A DNA stretch of 64,000 nt from Arctopsyche grandis (GCF_051622035.1 NC_135356.1:13378079-13442078); one strand, 5' to 3'; positions 31,376 through 44,367 are shown, counted from the first letter of the stretch. Program-made: numbers and translations. The notes: generated from the sequence alone by a model not told the origin.

Positions 31376-33620
31376 TTTGGGTTAAGGATAGATGTCACTA
31401 CAATATTAAATAAAAATATCATTAACTTTTACAATAAATTTATTAGAAATCGTGCGTAATAGATCGCACGCCCAAAGGCATCAATTTTCTCAGTTAGTCG
31501 TTATTTTTTTAAATGAATTCTATAAAATCCAGTTTAAGAGATATATTGATTGATAATTGCAGTTGGGCTTGATTTTATTAATATTTTTTTATTTTTAATA
31601 CTTAAATACTTTATATTTTTTTCATAAACCTTTTGATGGCTTCTCTTCGTCATTAATAATTCTTTGGCACGATTTTACGTTCATTTAATAAATGCAATAG
31701 CACACGAGGATAAAAACTCTGTCCTAAACTCCTAGTGTTTGAAAGACGTATTTCGAATTACGATTTACGTCGTATGATTTTAGCGTTGGCTGTTTTGATG
31801 TGTCAATTTGACAGTTGCTTTGAAATATCTGTTTGACGTTAAATTTCAAAGCCATTTTTCAACCATGGCTAGCACTACGATTCAGCTTTTACACACCCCA
31901 AAAACTTCACAAAAAAATATTAAAATGATATATATGTCCTAAAAGATTTGTTTGCTTTCTGTTTCTAAACAAACAAAACTTGGTAAACTTTCGAAGAATA
32001 TCTGATTTCACCGCGCTTCAAAACCATCTTTTCGGATTAAATTCGTATTTTTGCAATAATAATGTTTTAAAGCGTTTTCTCAATGAAGCTAATCTGTCCA
32101 AATTTCCAGGAAATTGAAGGCATCGACGATTATTGGGGTCCATTTCTATTTCGAGTTTCAAGTACGGCTATTAGCCTGTATCTAATGTATGTAGTAGACA
32201 CAAATATACGTACACTTGATCGTTTTATAGAAAAACGATATGGTAAGATCCGCCCCAGAGTATACTGTATATGGTCACTACCGTAGGATACAATGCTATC
32301 CACAGACAAGATAATGTTGGTGCTAACGAGGACTCTGGGGTACCAATATCGGGAACTGCAATAAAAGATGAGCCTCCTAAATATGATGCGTTTTCTACAC
32401 ATAGTCGCCCGATGAAAGGTACGTGTAGTGATTTATGTACATATTATATGTACGTATATACTAAAGTCAAATTGTATAATTGAGTCTTTAAAATTGATTC
32501 ATTTCAGGCTGTCTCGAACAATAGAAAGCAGTGTTCCTTCAAGATTTGATGGATTTGCTGAAAAACGAAATGGTCGTGAATAATAATAGAGCGGGACCAA
32601 TATGTGTATTGGGTTAATTTTTCAATTGTATTAAATCGTCTTTCATATGTACATTGCTGTTATATTATGAGTCTCGCTGATATGTCTGTCATTGTTTAAA
32701 ATAACTTATTGAGAAGAAAATATCACCATTTGGAATTTCGTCATGTTCGATATTAACAAAATATTTTCACATCATCATTTTAGTCACGCCATAATTACTT
32801 ATTGATGTTTTCTTTACTTGTATTTTCATAGTTTTTAAGTACCAAAGAATACTTTCCGTACGACTTTACCTGCTGCTGCTGCCGCCGATACGTGCCGACT
32901 AGGTATGAACAGACCTTTAACTGTTGAATTTGGCGTGATATTATGGATATATGTATAATGAACCATACTTACAGTTTATTGTGAATGTTTGATATTTACT
33001 GACACAATTGGTTGTTCCGACTGCATTCTGCAAAAGATTGAATTTCAATATTTTGTCAGAGTAGACCTCTCGAATCGATCAGTTCATCAACACTTTCATA
33101 CATACATATATATCTACTATAAAAATGATTGCAAAATATATAATTAACACAATATTTTATTTTCTTGTATCATCATACACATTCATACCATATTATTATT
33201 TTATCATAATAATTCAGTATAAAATAAAAAACACAAATAGTTGTATAAATTTATATTCACTAAAAAGTTTCAGTGAATAAGCAATAAAATAATTGTGTGA
33301 TAAAAAATATATATATCATTTACATTTCATTATAAGAATAAACATCGAAAAATATGTACATTTTTGTCTATTACGTTTTCTATTACAACATACAAAATTA
33401 AAATGCTTAGTAAAAATTTTAGTTTCAATTAAACAAAAAGATTTTTAATCTAGTATTAAAATTTACTGTTGGCCTTTTTATATGGATTTTCATTTCAAAG
33501 TAACATTGAAAAGGGGTAAATTTGAAATGAAAAAGGGTCAATTTGGAATGAAAAAACCTGTATCGTAGCTATGTAGTTGATTTTTTCAAAATCAAAGAAA
33601 TTTCTGAACATTTTAAAGAC
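31376..33620 (-). repeat. Block R, D part: inverted copy of P
   Basis: Inverted match to P from about 14658 down to about 12680. Near 33620 it joins directly to the Z block, skipping all of C. The junction falls within the LINE endonuclease remnant (tttctgaacattttaaa) and the Z-gene 3' flank (gacttaaaaatacaagg). 32484-33600 is AT-rich and non-coding. Confidence 0.8.
32083..32483 (+). CDS. D gene: small possible membrane protein (copy R)
   Basis: The plus-strand coding part begins at GAAATTGAAGGC after the pyrimidine-rich acceptor TTTCCAG (about 32103-32109) and encodes EIEGIDDYWGPFLFRVSSTA with the same hydrophobic segment. GTAAGA follows KRYG, a better donor than the GTGAGA of copy P. The overlapping MVTTVGYNAIHRQ frame (32271-32483) ends near GGTACGTG, and an acceptor CATTTCAG lies at about 32508. 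An upstream ATGGCTAGCACTACG at 31865 is separated from this exon by about 220 bp, consistent with an intron. Identity unknown. Confidence 0.35.
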
Positions 33621-33774
33621 TTAAAAATACAAGGAATGATTAATTACATTTTAAATATATTTAAAATTTTTGCAACTTCTGCTTCTGTGACAATTGAGAA
33701 ATCCATTTTTGGGCAGTCTGCTTGAACCTAAAAGAACAGATTTGGCATGAATCGCTTGGATTAAATGAAACTGA

Positions 33775-34607
33775 TTAAATGTCGATAGGATCTATATTTT
33801 CGACAGAATAATCCATAATGGTTACATTATTTTCTTTCGGTTCATCGATAGACGACGCGATTCCATATTTCTTCAATAGATCATCGGGTCCAGTTAGAGC
33901 AGCAACGGGAATTAAATTAGTGTTCATCATTTCATCTTTCGGTTCATCGCTAGACGACGCGATTCCATATTTCTTCAATTGATCATCGGGTCCAGTTAGA
34001 GCAGCAACGGGAATTAAATTAGTGTTCATCATTTCATCTTTCGGTTCATCGCTAGACGACGCGATTCCATATTTCTTCGATAGATCATCGGGTCCAGTTA
34101 GAGCAGCAACGGGAATTAAATTAGTGTTCATCATTTCATCTTTCGGTTCATCGCTAGACGACGCAATTCCATATTTCTTCAATAGATCATCGGGTCCCGT
34201 TCGATCATCAACGGGAATTAAATAAGTTTTCATCATTTCCACTGGAATAGGTTCGATGGTGAAGTCTGCCAACGAATACTTGAACTCTTTGTTATCATGC
34301 GATTCCATGTGCATAAACAACAAGCATCGATTCGTGAATAGTAGTTTGGCGTTGCATTGCTTGCAAAAGAGCGTTATTTTTGCACTCGGCCGATTTATAT
34401 GACGTTCGTAACTTGATTTCAAGGCGAATCTGAAATAAAATGAGTTATTATAATAAAGGTTTTTTTTTTTTATTTCGAATGTTGCAATGTTTTTTTGATT
34501 AACCTATCATTACAACTTGCACACGGGTACGTTGTGTCAGATGTTGGAGAGCATGTATACGTTTGTGAAGGCTTTCTAAATATGAGGTTCTTTACCATGT
34601 CCTCCAT
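33775..34607 (-). CDS. C2H2-type zinc-finger protein with four 34-residue repeats (copy R)
   Basis: Exons 34607-34504 and 34429-33775 on minus, 252 residues, with the same splice sites as copy P. Close to P, with a few replacements (MVKNLIFRKP, IPVEMMKTYLIP, DDLSKKYG, DDQLKKYG, SSIDEPKE). Both Cys/His pairs are intact. The frame remains open in all three copies, which is mild evidence of constraint or simply of recent duplication. Confidence 0.55.
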
Positions 34608-34716
34608 ATTGTCTGGAAAAATACAATAACTAAATTAAGTATAATTCATATAAGTTTGATTCTACATATGTCCATACAAACAACTAACAATCCCACTGTG
34701 AATGATGATAGGATAA

Positions 34717-34953
34717 ATGAGTGGAGAGCAAATGAACGGTGACTATCCGAAAGTAAGTGCGCGTTCTTCAACCTGTCACTGCGGCGTAGAAGAGGTCAGA
34801 AAGTGCGGGATGCACATAACCGGTAGGATGGTGGGCATAAGCTTTCGAATGCGTGCGCATATCAATAAATTGCGTATCACAGTGAAAAGCATAATTCAAT
34901 GTGTTTTCAATTATAAAATGTCATGTCATGTATTGAATTCTATAATTATATAA
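34717..34953 (+). CDS. Possible divergent first exon, MSGEQ frame (copy R)
   Basis: Third copy of the frame, again head-to-head with the zinc-finger gene and with GTAAGT after codon 12. Homology to the other copies stops at about 35126 (cacgtttaca), where RTE sequence begins. Confidence 0.3.
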   Translation: MSGEQMNGDYPKVSARSSTCHCGVEEVRKCGMHITGRMVGISFRMRAHINKLRITVKSIIQCVFNYKMSCHVLNSIII

Positions 34954-35139
34954 AAGGGCAGCTCCAAAATACGAAAATGTCGGAAAAGTATGATTTCGCA
35001 AAAAAGAGCGACGACATTTTAAGGTCTGTTCATACTTAACAGCACTGCACGACTCCGTTTCAAATATGTCATTTTATTACATTTCTATTCATATCTACCT
35101 ACACGTCGCGGTCACGTCACGTTTACAAAAGCTCAAAAA

Positions 35140-36021
35140 CCTATTTACAATTCTTCTTCTTCTTGTTAATGCCTTGTCCGCATCCGGACGTTGGCGACCA
35201 CCTCGTCGATTATTTGAATATATCCGCATCGGTCTTCAGCGGCTCGGAACACCCCTTCGGCGCTCATATCGGTCCACATGCGCAGGTTTCGAAGCCAAGA
35301 TAACTTTTTCCTGCCAATCCATTTTTTTCCTTCTATTTTCCCCATGGTTATCAAACGGATAAATTCGTATTTTGGACCCCGTATCATGTGTCCGAGGTAC
35401 TCCATCTTTCTACGCTTGATGACAGAAACAAGTTCCCTGCCTCTCCCCATCATGCCGAGGACAGCTTCGTTTGATATCTTTTTGGTCCACGGAATCTTCA
35501 GCATACGCCTATAGACCCACATCTCAAAAGCTTCAATGCGGCTGATCATCTTGGTTTTCAGAGTCCACGTCTCACATCCGTGTAGTAATACTGTCCAGAC
35601 GTAGCTCTTCGCGAATCTCAACCGCGTATGAAGATTGAGATGCTTGTTTGTAAGCGCCGCCTTCAGGTGATAGGATGCATCCTTGCCTGACGCCCCGTTC
35701 TATAGGAATCTCATCAGTGAATTGATCATCGACACGTACTACTGCAGTCTGATTCCAATAAATATTTCGTAGCAATCTGACATCTCTGTCATCCAGGCCA
35801 ATATTTTTTAATGTTTCCATCAGGCGAGCGTGTTGGACACGGTCAAAGGCCTTTTCAAAGTCTATAAAGCAGATGTACACAGGTTTACGGACTTCTCTGC
35901 ATCTTTGGGGTAGTGTTTTCATACAGAAAAGAGCCTCTCGGGTACCCAAGCCTTGTCTGAACCCAAACTGCTCTCTGCTAATCACCTCGATTGAATATAT
36001 ATTATAATATATAGATGACAT
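35140..36021 (-). pseudogene. RTE-like LINE, C-terminal and reverse transcriptase fragments
   Basis: Minus strand. 35621-35166 encodes the typical C-terminus (LLHGCETWTLKTKMISRIEAF..., MWVYRRMLKIPWT, GRKKLSWLRNLRMW). 36021-35665 encodes the RT core up to RQGCILSP. The two are joined with the YxDD region missing, an internal deletion near 35640-35670. The right part belongs to direct-repeat block E. Confidence 0.75.
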
Positions 36022-37248
36022 ATAGAAAATGTTTTACAATGCAACAAATATAAACAAATAATGTTACCGACGATTTATTTACATATGTAGATGAGATGTA
36101 ACAAGTTCATTATAAAATGACGAATTCACTTTAAGATACCGTCCATATTAAAGATGAAGCCGATGGCATAATCATCGTTCTTGTACAAACATGCAGAATG
36201 AATCTCTGGCAACGTCCCATTGGCTCCGAAGCTGAGAAACAAAAACGACCTTCTTTTTTTTACATATAATTACTATTGTAACAAGTGAACATAAATAAAG
36301 GATCCTCTTACTGACACAATCAGTGTTTTCGTAGACCTCTTTGCGGTACATTTACCGCGGTGAATTGAGATTAAATTTTGATTAGGCATTCGAACTGTCA
36401 AAGTGAAATGAACGCAAAAGCGATTGCCAACCTTCTCGGATGCGAGCGATGCGAACGTCAAATGGGCTGACAGATGCCCGCGAACTCCTCGCGAAGACCA
36501 CAAACAACGGCCACGGCCACGGCCACTAGGGCCTTTGGCTCGAACATATGTCTAGTCGATGATAATAAAAATTTCGTAAAGAAAAAGTATTTGAGAATAT
36601 TTTTGTTTGTGTGACCAATTTTAAATTTTTGGGTGTGACCAATTTTAAATTTTTGGGTGTGACCAGTTTTAGCGTGTGACCAGTTTTCTCGTGACCAGTT
36701 TTAGCGTGTGACCAGTTTTAGCGTGTGACTAGTTTTCTCGTGACCAGTTTTAGCGTGACGGATGATCACGAGTGACCGATCTAGAGCGACCAGTTGTCCT
36801 GTGACAGGTTCACATTTGACTTGCAGTCCGTTTACCGTGAAATCCACTTCTTTTCGTGTGTGAATAATTTGGTGTGATATCATATTTGATATGGCCACAT
36901 TTATCTGTCACTTTTTGTATGGAAACCGAAAGTTCGATGATAGAGTTGATTTCTACATTTATTTGACAACCCAATGCGGTTATATTGTATATTTGGGTTA
37001 AGGATAGATGTCACTACAATATTAAATAAAAATATCATTAACTTTTACAATAAATTTATTAGAAATCATGCGTAATAAATCGCACGCCTAAAGGCATCAA
37101 TTTTCTCAGTTAGTCGTTATTTTTTTAAATGAATTCTATAAAATCCAGTTTAAGAGATATATTGATTGATAAATGCAGTTGGGCTTGATTTTTTTAAAAT
37201 TTTTTATTTTTTAACTTAAATACTTTATATTTTTTTTATAAACCTTTT
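35665..37248 (+). repeat. Block E, direct-repeat copy 2
   Basis: Same order as 29161-30702: RTE fragment, LTR-like stretch (about 36273-36550), tgtgaccagttttagc minisatellite, and flank with the second empty Helitron site (36991/36992). It ends at aaacctttt, where LINE-B begins. 36840-37248 is also the continuation of block Q. Confidence 0.75.
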
Positions 37249-37591
37249 ATTTTATTTTATTTTATTAATTGAAAAATCAACAGACAGGATGTACATAGAT
37301 ATGTATAGAAAAAACAAATAGTAAATAAATAATATATGTAACATCCGAGTCCAATAATAGATTTTTACAAAAATGAAAAAGATAAATATAAGGAAAACAA
37401 ATTAAAAAGTAAAGAATTAAGGCATGACAAAATATGTAGAACATTGCATAATTAAACTATAGTATTAAAATATTTGGAAAAGGTTATAAAATAGAATATA
37501 AGAAGAAATTGAAATTTACAAATATAAAACAAATGAAAAAGGTAAATACAAAATAAACAAATGAAAAGGAAAAGAATGAAAGCTATAATAT

Positions 37592-38680
37592 TATGGAGAG
37601 ATGAACGAATGAGACGACTGGCATGTTAATGCACGTGTTTATTATATGACAGCTGAAGACAAAGTGAGTAGTAGCTCTCCGAACCCAGCCGGGTTGGTCC
37701 CCACTCGCAGGAAGGCAACCAAACTCGACCATGTCGTATAAGCGAGCCGCCACATCACTCCCCCCCCAGCATCAGCGATACCAAAATTACAAAGAAACAA
37801 ATTTTACAAAAGAAAAAAAATTATTGTTACACAAAGAGAAAAAATTATTACGTGGGGAGAAAAAAAATGTTGACGTGGGTCATCCGCTGTGTACATAGGT
37901 GTACCGCCCTGAATGGTCGGTAGATTCGAGGGCGGTGACGTCGCGAGCAGGACGGTGGGTGGTCCGATGGTCGCGCGATGCGATGCTGCGGCGGCGCCGC
38001 TCTTCCGAGGCTGATGTCGGTTGGTGGGGCGGCGGGGGCGGCAGGGGCATCGATGTGGTTGATGATACTCCGAGCTGGACTGTGAGTCGTTGTGGCTCGT
38101 GGAGGTGTTGTAGCGCTACTGCCCGTCTCGGCGTGACGACGCTCGTGGGGACGGACGGGGCCTTGATGATGATGATGATGATGATGGTGCTGAGGTGGTG
38201 TATGTCTTGTGGTGCTGGATGACCGTTCTATGTGTAGTGGATCGCGCATGACTCCACATCCAGCTGTCAAGATCGTCGTCTCATTCGCTCCCCCATTTTT
38301 TAAAAGCACCTGTCGTCGACGTTGTGGCTGGACGTCGGTAGGTAGGTAGGTAGGTAGGTAGCCGTGTCTGCTCGTTTATTGTCACCCGCGGGCCGCGACG
38401 CGTGTTGATGGCGATGGGGGCGCGGCGGGTAGCTTCTCCCGCCTGACTCGGCGAGGCAGGGATGAGCGGCATGTTGAAATTGATCGAGGCTGCGTGGCTC
38501 GATGTCGGGGGTCACCAGTATGGAGGATGAACGAATGAGACGACTGGCATGTTAATGCACGTGTTTATTATATGACAGCTGAAGACAGAGTGAGTAGTAG
38601 CTCTCCGAACCCAGCCGGGTTGGTCCCCACTCGCAGGAAGGCAACCAAACTCGACCATGTCGTATAAGCGAGCCGCCACA
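37592..38680 (-). mobile_element. Small non-autonomous LTR element (TRIM-like)
   Basis: Near-identical LTRs of about 162 bp (37592-37754 and 38519-38680) flank 764 bp without pol. In element orientation the 5' LTR starts TGTGGCGGC, followed one base after its end by TGGTGACCCCCGACATCG, a tRNA-Trp-like primer site, with a G-rich polypurine run (tggggggggagtga) before the 3' LTR. The probable target duplication is atat. Only about two differences separate the LTRs, so it is young. The interior has a CATCAT microsatellite giving a poly-His stretch. It looks structurally whole as a non-autonomous element and shares its primer type with the larger element nearby. Confidence 0.8.
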
Positions 38681-39566
38681 ATATGATTAAATAGCACATT
38701 ACATAACTAAACTAAAGTATAAAAATATTGGAAATATTGGAAAAATAGAATAGGAGAAGAATTGAATCAATCGGTCAAGATTCTCTTGATGTTAGACCTG
38801 AATTGATGTAGGGAAATACCAAATAGATCAACCTCATTCAGCTCTCCGTTAAACATACGATAAACGCGCTACAGATAAAAATATTTTTGGGAATTAGTAT
38901 TGAAAGGATCAAGTGAAAAGAGTGCAACGCGTCTAGAGTACCGAACTGGGATTCTGAAATTAACCTTATTCAGTAAATCAGAACAATCAAGGAAACCATT
39001 TATGAGCTTAAAGAAGAATATAGCATCAGTATATCGTCGCCTGACAGAAAGATTGTCAAAAGAAAGGATTTTTAAAATGTCGGAAACAGTAGAATAGTAT
39101 AGGTAGGAAAAAGGTAGCTAAATAAAAAGGTGACCAGATAATTGAGGCAAATTCAAGGTGAGACCTTACAAAGGAAAAATAAAGTAATTTTAGTACATAA
39201 GGATCATAAGGTTTTGTTGAGCGGAGTAGGAATCCAAGAGATTTAAATGCTTTGTTGGTAATAAAAGAAATATGTTCAGAGAAATCTAGTTTATTATTGA
39301 GTATTACACCAAGATCCTTAATAGAAGATGACGTATTAAGGATTGAATGATTTAATTGATATTGATTAGTAATAATTGACTTATTTCTAGTGAAATTTAA
39401 AATAGAGCATTTTTATTCTATTTTTATTTTATTGCATTCTAGATTAATTAAAAGATCATTATTTAAACAATATAAAGAGAATCTATCTAGATCTTCTTGT
39501 ATCTTATGACAATCGTCTATGGTGTATATTGGTTTGTAAATTTTTAAATCATCAGCGTAAAGAAGT

Positions 39567-39757
39567 TGTCGAGTTCGTAGTAACGGGGGTGTTGAAGTAA
39601 TAGAGCGTGCTTGGAGTGTGTGTTGTTTATTGGGTTGTCATACACCGAGTGGGGCGCTTCTGTCAGACGCGCCGAACCGCGCGCGTCTCGGTGCTGCCAA
39701 CCTGCATAAAAGCCGGTGTGGCAGCCCCCAAGACCGCTGGCTCGGCAAGCCTCCACA
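39567..39757 (-). repeat. 3' LTR of the CsRn1-like element
   Basis: 191 bp, TGTGGAGG...CTCGACA on minus. A polypurine run (ggaggggga) precedes it. Target duplication aagt at 39563-39566. Confidence 0.9.
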
Positions 39758-39789
39758 GTACTCCCCCTCCAGTGACAACGTTGCAAAAA

Positions 39790-40350
39790 TTACAATGATC
39801 ACACATGTAGGTTACAATATTTACCACAATGGAATTATATTAGGCATGACTGTGAAAGTACGCTGATCACAACGTATAAGTTACAAAAAATGGAATTATA
39901 CTAGGTGTAACTGTAGAAGTACGCTGATCAAACATACAAGTTACACTAATGTAATTATACTAGACATGACCGTGAAAGTACGCTAATCAAAACATAGAAG
40001 TTACATCAATGGGATTATACTAGACATGACTGTGAAAGTACACTTTTCAAAACATGCATATAAGTTACAACAATGGAATTATACTAGACATGACTGTGAA
40101 AGTACACTATTCAAAACATATAAGTTACGACAATGGAATTATACTAGACATGACTGTGAAAGTGCGCTAGTCAAAACATATAAGTTACAATAATGGCATT
40201 ATACTAGATATAACTGTGAAAATACGCTGACCAAACATATAAGTTACAATAAAGGAATTATACTAGACATGGCTGTGAAAGTATGCTAATCGAAACATAC
40301 AATTTACAATAATGGAATTATCCTAGACCTAACTGCAAAAGTTACACTGG
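39790..40350 (-). repeat. 60-bp minisatellite before the 3' LTR
   Basis: About nine diverged units with the core taagttacaataatggaatt followed by atactagacatgactgtgaa. It lies between the end of pol and the 3' LTR. Units differ by 5-15 percent, so the array is older than the insertion or evolves quickly. No coding potential. Confidence 0.85.
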
Positions 40351-43300
40351 TCCGTACACCACATCAATTTGCTATACTATGTCTAAACCTCATCGGTATT
40401 TGCCTCCTTCTCCCGGTACGAGTGGGCGGCGGCGTTGATCTCACGATTTCTGTATTCGCCGGCGGTGGTGAGGTTGTCCTTATAGGTGTTACGCTCGGTG
40501 TCGTCGTTGTGCTCGGCATCGGTTGCTCATCGTTTAACACATACGCTGGTTTCAGTCGGTCCACCGTTACCCTCACTTCCTTTTGCCTTATCCTGATGAC
40601 AAATGTTTTCGGGGTTCTCTCCACTACCTCGAATGGTCCTTCGTACGGTTGCTGCAACGGTTGCCGTACCGCATCTGTCCTGAGGAATACTGCCGGACAT
40701 TTGTTTAAGTCCTTGTGGATGAAAGTGGCCCTTGTTGTTGCTCTTGGTGGGACCGGTCTTAAGGAGTGCATTTTTTCCCGTAGCTGTCGGAGCAGTTCCG
40801 GTTGGTCCTTGCGATCGTTCCTTCCGGTAAAAAACTCTCCCGGGAGCCGTATACCCTCTCCGTATACGAGTTCAGCGCTTGTGGCCTTCAAATCTTCTTT
40901 GTATGCTGCTCGCAAACCCAGTAATACGATGGGCAAAGCTCTCGTCCAGTCCCCTGTTGCGTGGCATCTGATTGCTGCTTTCAGTGCTCGGTGCCATCGT
41001 TCTACTAGTCCGTTTGCCTGTGGGTGGTACGCCGTTGTCCTGTTGTGCTTGGTACCCAGCAGCTGGCTCAAGGCATTGAACAGCTCACTTTCGAACTGTC
41101 TCCCTTGATCAGTCGTAATTGTTTCTGGGCTTCCGAAACGGGCGATCCAGCCCTCCAAAAAATGTTTTGCCACTGTTTCCGCTTTTATGTCCGGGATTGG
41201 GATGGCTTCCGGCCATCGTGTGTAGCGGTCCACACATGTCAAAATGTATGTGTGTCCATTGGATGGTGGTAATGGTCCCACTATGTCCACATGAACATGA
41301 GCGAACCTTGATGTTGGCGTGGTGAAACTTCCTATCGGTGCCTGTGTATGTCTCGTGGTTTTTGCTCTCTGGCAACTCGTACGGGTCTGTGTCCATCTTC
41401 TAATGTCTATCGCCATTTTCGACCATACATAACGCTGTGTCACCATCTTGACTGTGGTCTTAATGCCCGGGTGTGCGGCGTTGTGCATCATCTCAAAAAT
41501 CGCCCTTCGGAATTCTTGGGGTACATACGGGCGATTCCTCCCTGTCGATGTGTCGCAAACTATCATCGCCTTTGTGCTTCCTCCACAAGGTACCGACTCC
41601 AATCTCATGCTTGTGTTTCCGGTCGTTAGGCCCTGCAGCTCTTCGTCCCCCTCTTGTGCTTTCGCTAGTTCTGCAAAATCTATTTGTGAAGGTATTGAGA
41701 TTGCGCATACCCGTGACAAAGTGTCGGCCACTTTGTTGTCTTCCCCGGGCACATGCCTTATGTCCGCCGTGAACTGGCTGATGAAGCTGAGATGGTTTGC
41801 CTGACGCGGAGAAATTTTGTCTGGCTTCTGCCTCATGGCGAAAGTCAGTGGCTTGTGGTCCGTGTAGATGGTGAAGGTGTGTCCCTCCAACATGTACCGG
41901 AAATGTTGGACCGCTTCGTACATCGCCAACAACTCCCGGTCGTACGTGCTGTACTTCCTTTGGGTTCCCGTCAGTTTTTTGGAGAAGAAACCTAAAGGCT
42001 GCCACCCCCCTTTGATGTTTTGCTGGAGTGACGCCCCCATTGCTTGGTCCGATGCGTCTGTTGTCAACATCAGGGGCGCTCCTGGCTCTGGGTGTGCTAG
42101 TTGTACTGCTGCCAGCAGGTCTCTCTTGGTGCTGTCGAAACATTGTTGCAACTCTGGGGTCCACATCACTGGTGTGCTGTCATTTTTTTTATGTGCCAAT
42201 GACCGCTTGTAGTGGAAGCTGCGCCTCTGCTGACTTGGGCATGAACCGCCGGTAAAAATTGATCATGCCCAGGTACCGTCGTACTTCCTGTATCGTTTTG
42301 GGGCGGGGAAAATTGTTGATCACCTCTACTTTTTCTGGGGGCGGTGTTACCCCTTTTTCCGTGACCAAGTGCCCGAGAAATTTTGCTTCTTTAGTCGCGA
42401 AAACGCATTTTTCTCCATTGATCGTGAGGCCAAACTCCCTTAGTCGTTGGAAAACCTGTCTGACATGCGCCATGTGTTCTTCCAAGGAATCGGATGCGAT
42501 GAGGATGTCGTCCACGTAAGGAAAACAAAAGTCTAATCGCCTCAGTGTGTTGTCGATGTGCCGTTGGAAGGTTTGGGCGGCGTTTCTTAGTCCGAATGTC
42601 ATTTGGGGAAACTCGAACAGGCCAAACGGCGTAATTATGGCTGTCTTCTCGATGTCCTCTGGCTCGACTGGGATCTGGCCTACTTCAAGTCGATTGTCGA
42701 GAAAACCGTCTTCTTCGCCAACCCCATGGTAAAGTCCTGGATGTGTGGGATCGGGTACTTGTCTGGCCAGGTTTTAGTGTTAAGGGCGGAGAGGGCTGGC
42801 CCAACAACTTTTTGACGGTCTGCAAATCCCCTGCTGCACCATGTTATTGAATACCTTTTTGGCTGCCTGAAGCTTGTCTGGTGGGAGTCTACGGGCTCGT
42901 GCTGAGCATGGTGCTCCAGTAGTTTCGATGTGGTGCGTGATTTTGTGGTGCGCTTGTGGAGTGCGCCCGTCCTCCGTCAGGTCTTGGTACTCGTCGAGCA
43001 GCTTGTGGAATTTGCTCGGCATTTCCGGTGCCGTCACCTCTGCCATCTCCCCGTTGGTTCCCTGTCCTTGGCTGGTCTCCTTCGTTTGTCTATCTATCAA
43101 TCTTCTTCCTTTTAGGAGGTCCGCGCCGATGATTGGTCTTTTTATATCTGCTACCTTGAAATTCCACTGTAGCTTCCGTTGTAGTCCTAAATCGAGTTCA
43201 ACGGAACGGCCGCCGTATACCGTGATTTTCGTTCCATTTGCGGCTCTGAGGTGGAAAAACGAGCTGGGGCGCCCCTTCTCGTTCTTGTTTGGTGGAGTGA

Positions 43301-44348
43301 TGGAGACTTCCGCTCCTGTGTCGATGAGGTACCGGAGGTTTGTCTTCCTATCTGTGACATACAGACGACGGTTTGTTAGTCGGCCTTGGTCGTACGTCGC
43401 TATTGACGACGGGCCGCGTCGTTTTCCGGTTGTCCTGGCCCGCCTTGGAATTTGCAGGGGGGTACGCATCGGTATGCTGCCGACCCGTGCAGTTCGTGGT
43501 ACCAGCATAGCTCCGTGTCACTGTCTTGCTGTCGTTGGTACCGATGCTGTGCCGGGCCCGGGCCACCGCGTCTTCCCTGTCCTCTTCGGTAGTCACCACG
43601 TGGGCGCCACTGCCCGTCGTCTCGCCCGCTGCTCTGTTGCCTGTCGACCAGTAGCCTCTCCATCAATGCTTCCAGACGGTCCATGCGGTCTGTGAGCGGT
43701 CTGGGCGCTGGTGCCGGTGTTGGTGTGGGTGTGGCCGCTGGTGTGGGTGTAGGTGTGTGTGGCGGCTGGTATTGGTGTTGGCGATGCCGCTGGCGTACCT
43801 CGCATATGTCTGTCCCTTCGATTTCTTGCATGCGGTCCGCCTTCCTGGCCAGGCTGGCCACGTCGTCCTCTTCGTTGCATACGAGGGCTAGTTGTATGCT
43901 GTGCGGCAGTTTCTGCAGCCACAGATCTTTGATGGTCGCCTCTCCGCAACCGGGTTCCGCCAGCGACTTGATTTTCGTCAGCAGGTCCGAGGGCTTCTGG
44001 TCGCCCAGCTCCGCCTTGCTGAGGGCGCTGCGCTTCTCCCGGCTCGAGAGTGTGAAGTTCGCGATGAGCCGGGTCTTCAGCTGCGTGTAAGCGTCTGCCG
44101 GTGGTTCTATCAGCAGGTCGCTTACGACCACGCTGGTCCGTTCGTCCAGGTGGGCGACAACGATGTTGAACTTGTCCACCTCTCTTCGAATCTTTCGTGA
44201 GCCGAAAAGCACCTCCGCTCGTCCAAACCACGCGACGATGTTGCTGGTCCACGGTGGGGAAAGTTTGACGGCCATATCTGTCGTTTCTACTTCCACTTCA
44301 GCTACCGCCGTCTCCTGGGATTTTGGGGCTTTTCTGGCTCTCGGGGCC

Positions 44349-44366
44349 ATCACGTCGGGGTCACCA
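44349..44366 (-). other. Primer-binding site complementary to tRNA-Trp
   Basis: TGGTGACCCCGACGTGAT on minus, complementary over 18 nt to the 3' end of insect tRNA-Trp including CCA (tRNA sequence from memory). The gag start codon ATG overlaps its last two bases, so leader and coding sequence are fused. Confidence 0.8.
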
Positions 44367-44367
44367 A

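Noticed and set aside
37899-38309. ORFs with poly-Met or poly-His runs
   Set aside because: A trinucleotide repeat inside the small LTR element; no recognised gag or other domain.
40422-41108. Long plus-strand ORFs across the CsRn1-like element and similar ones at 43683-44090 and 56102-56572
   Set aside because: Antisense shadows of the pol and gag regions of Ty3/gypsy elements.
43593-44252. 219-residue Arg-rich minus-strand ORF
   Set aside because: Alternative frame of the gag region of the Ty3/gypsy element.
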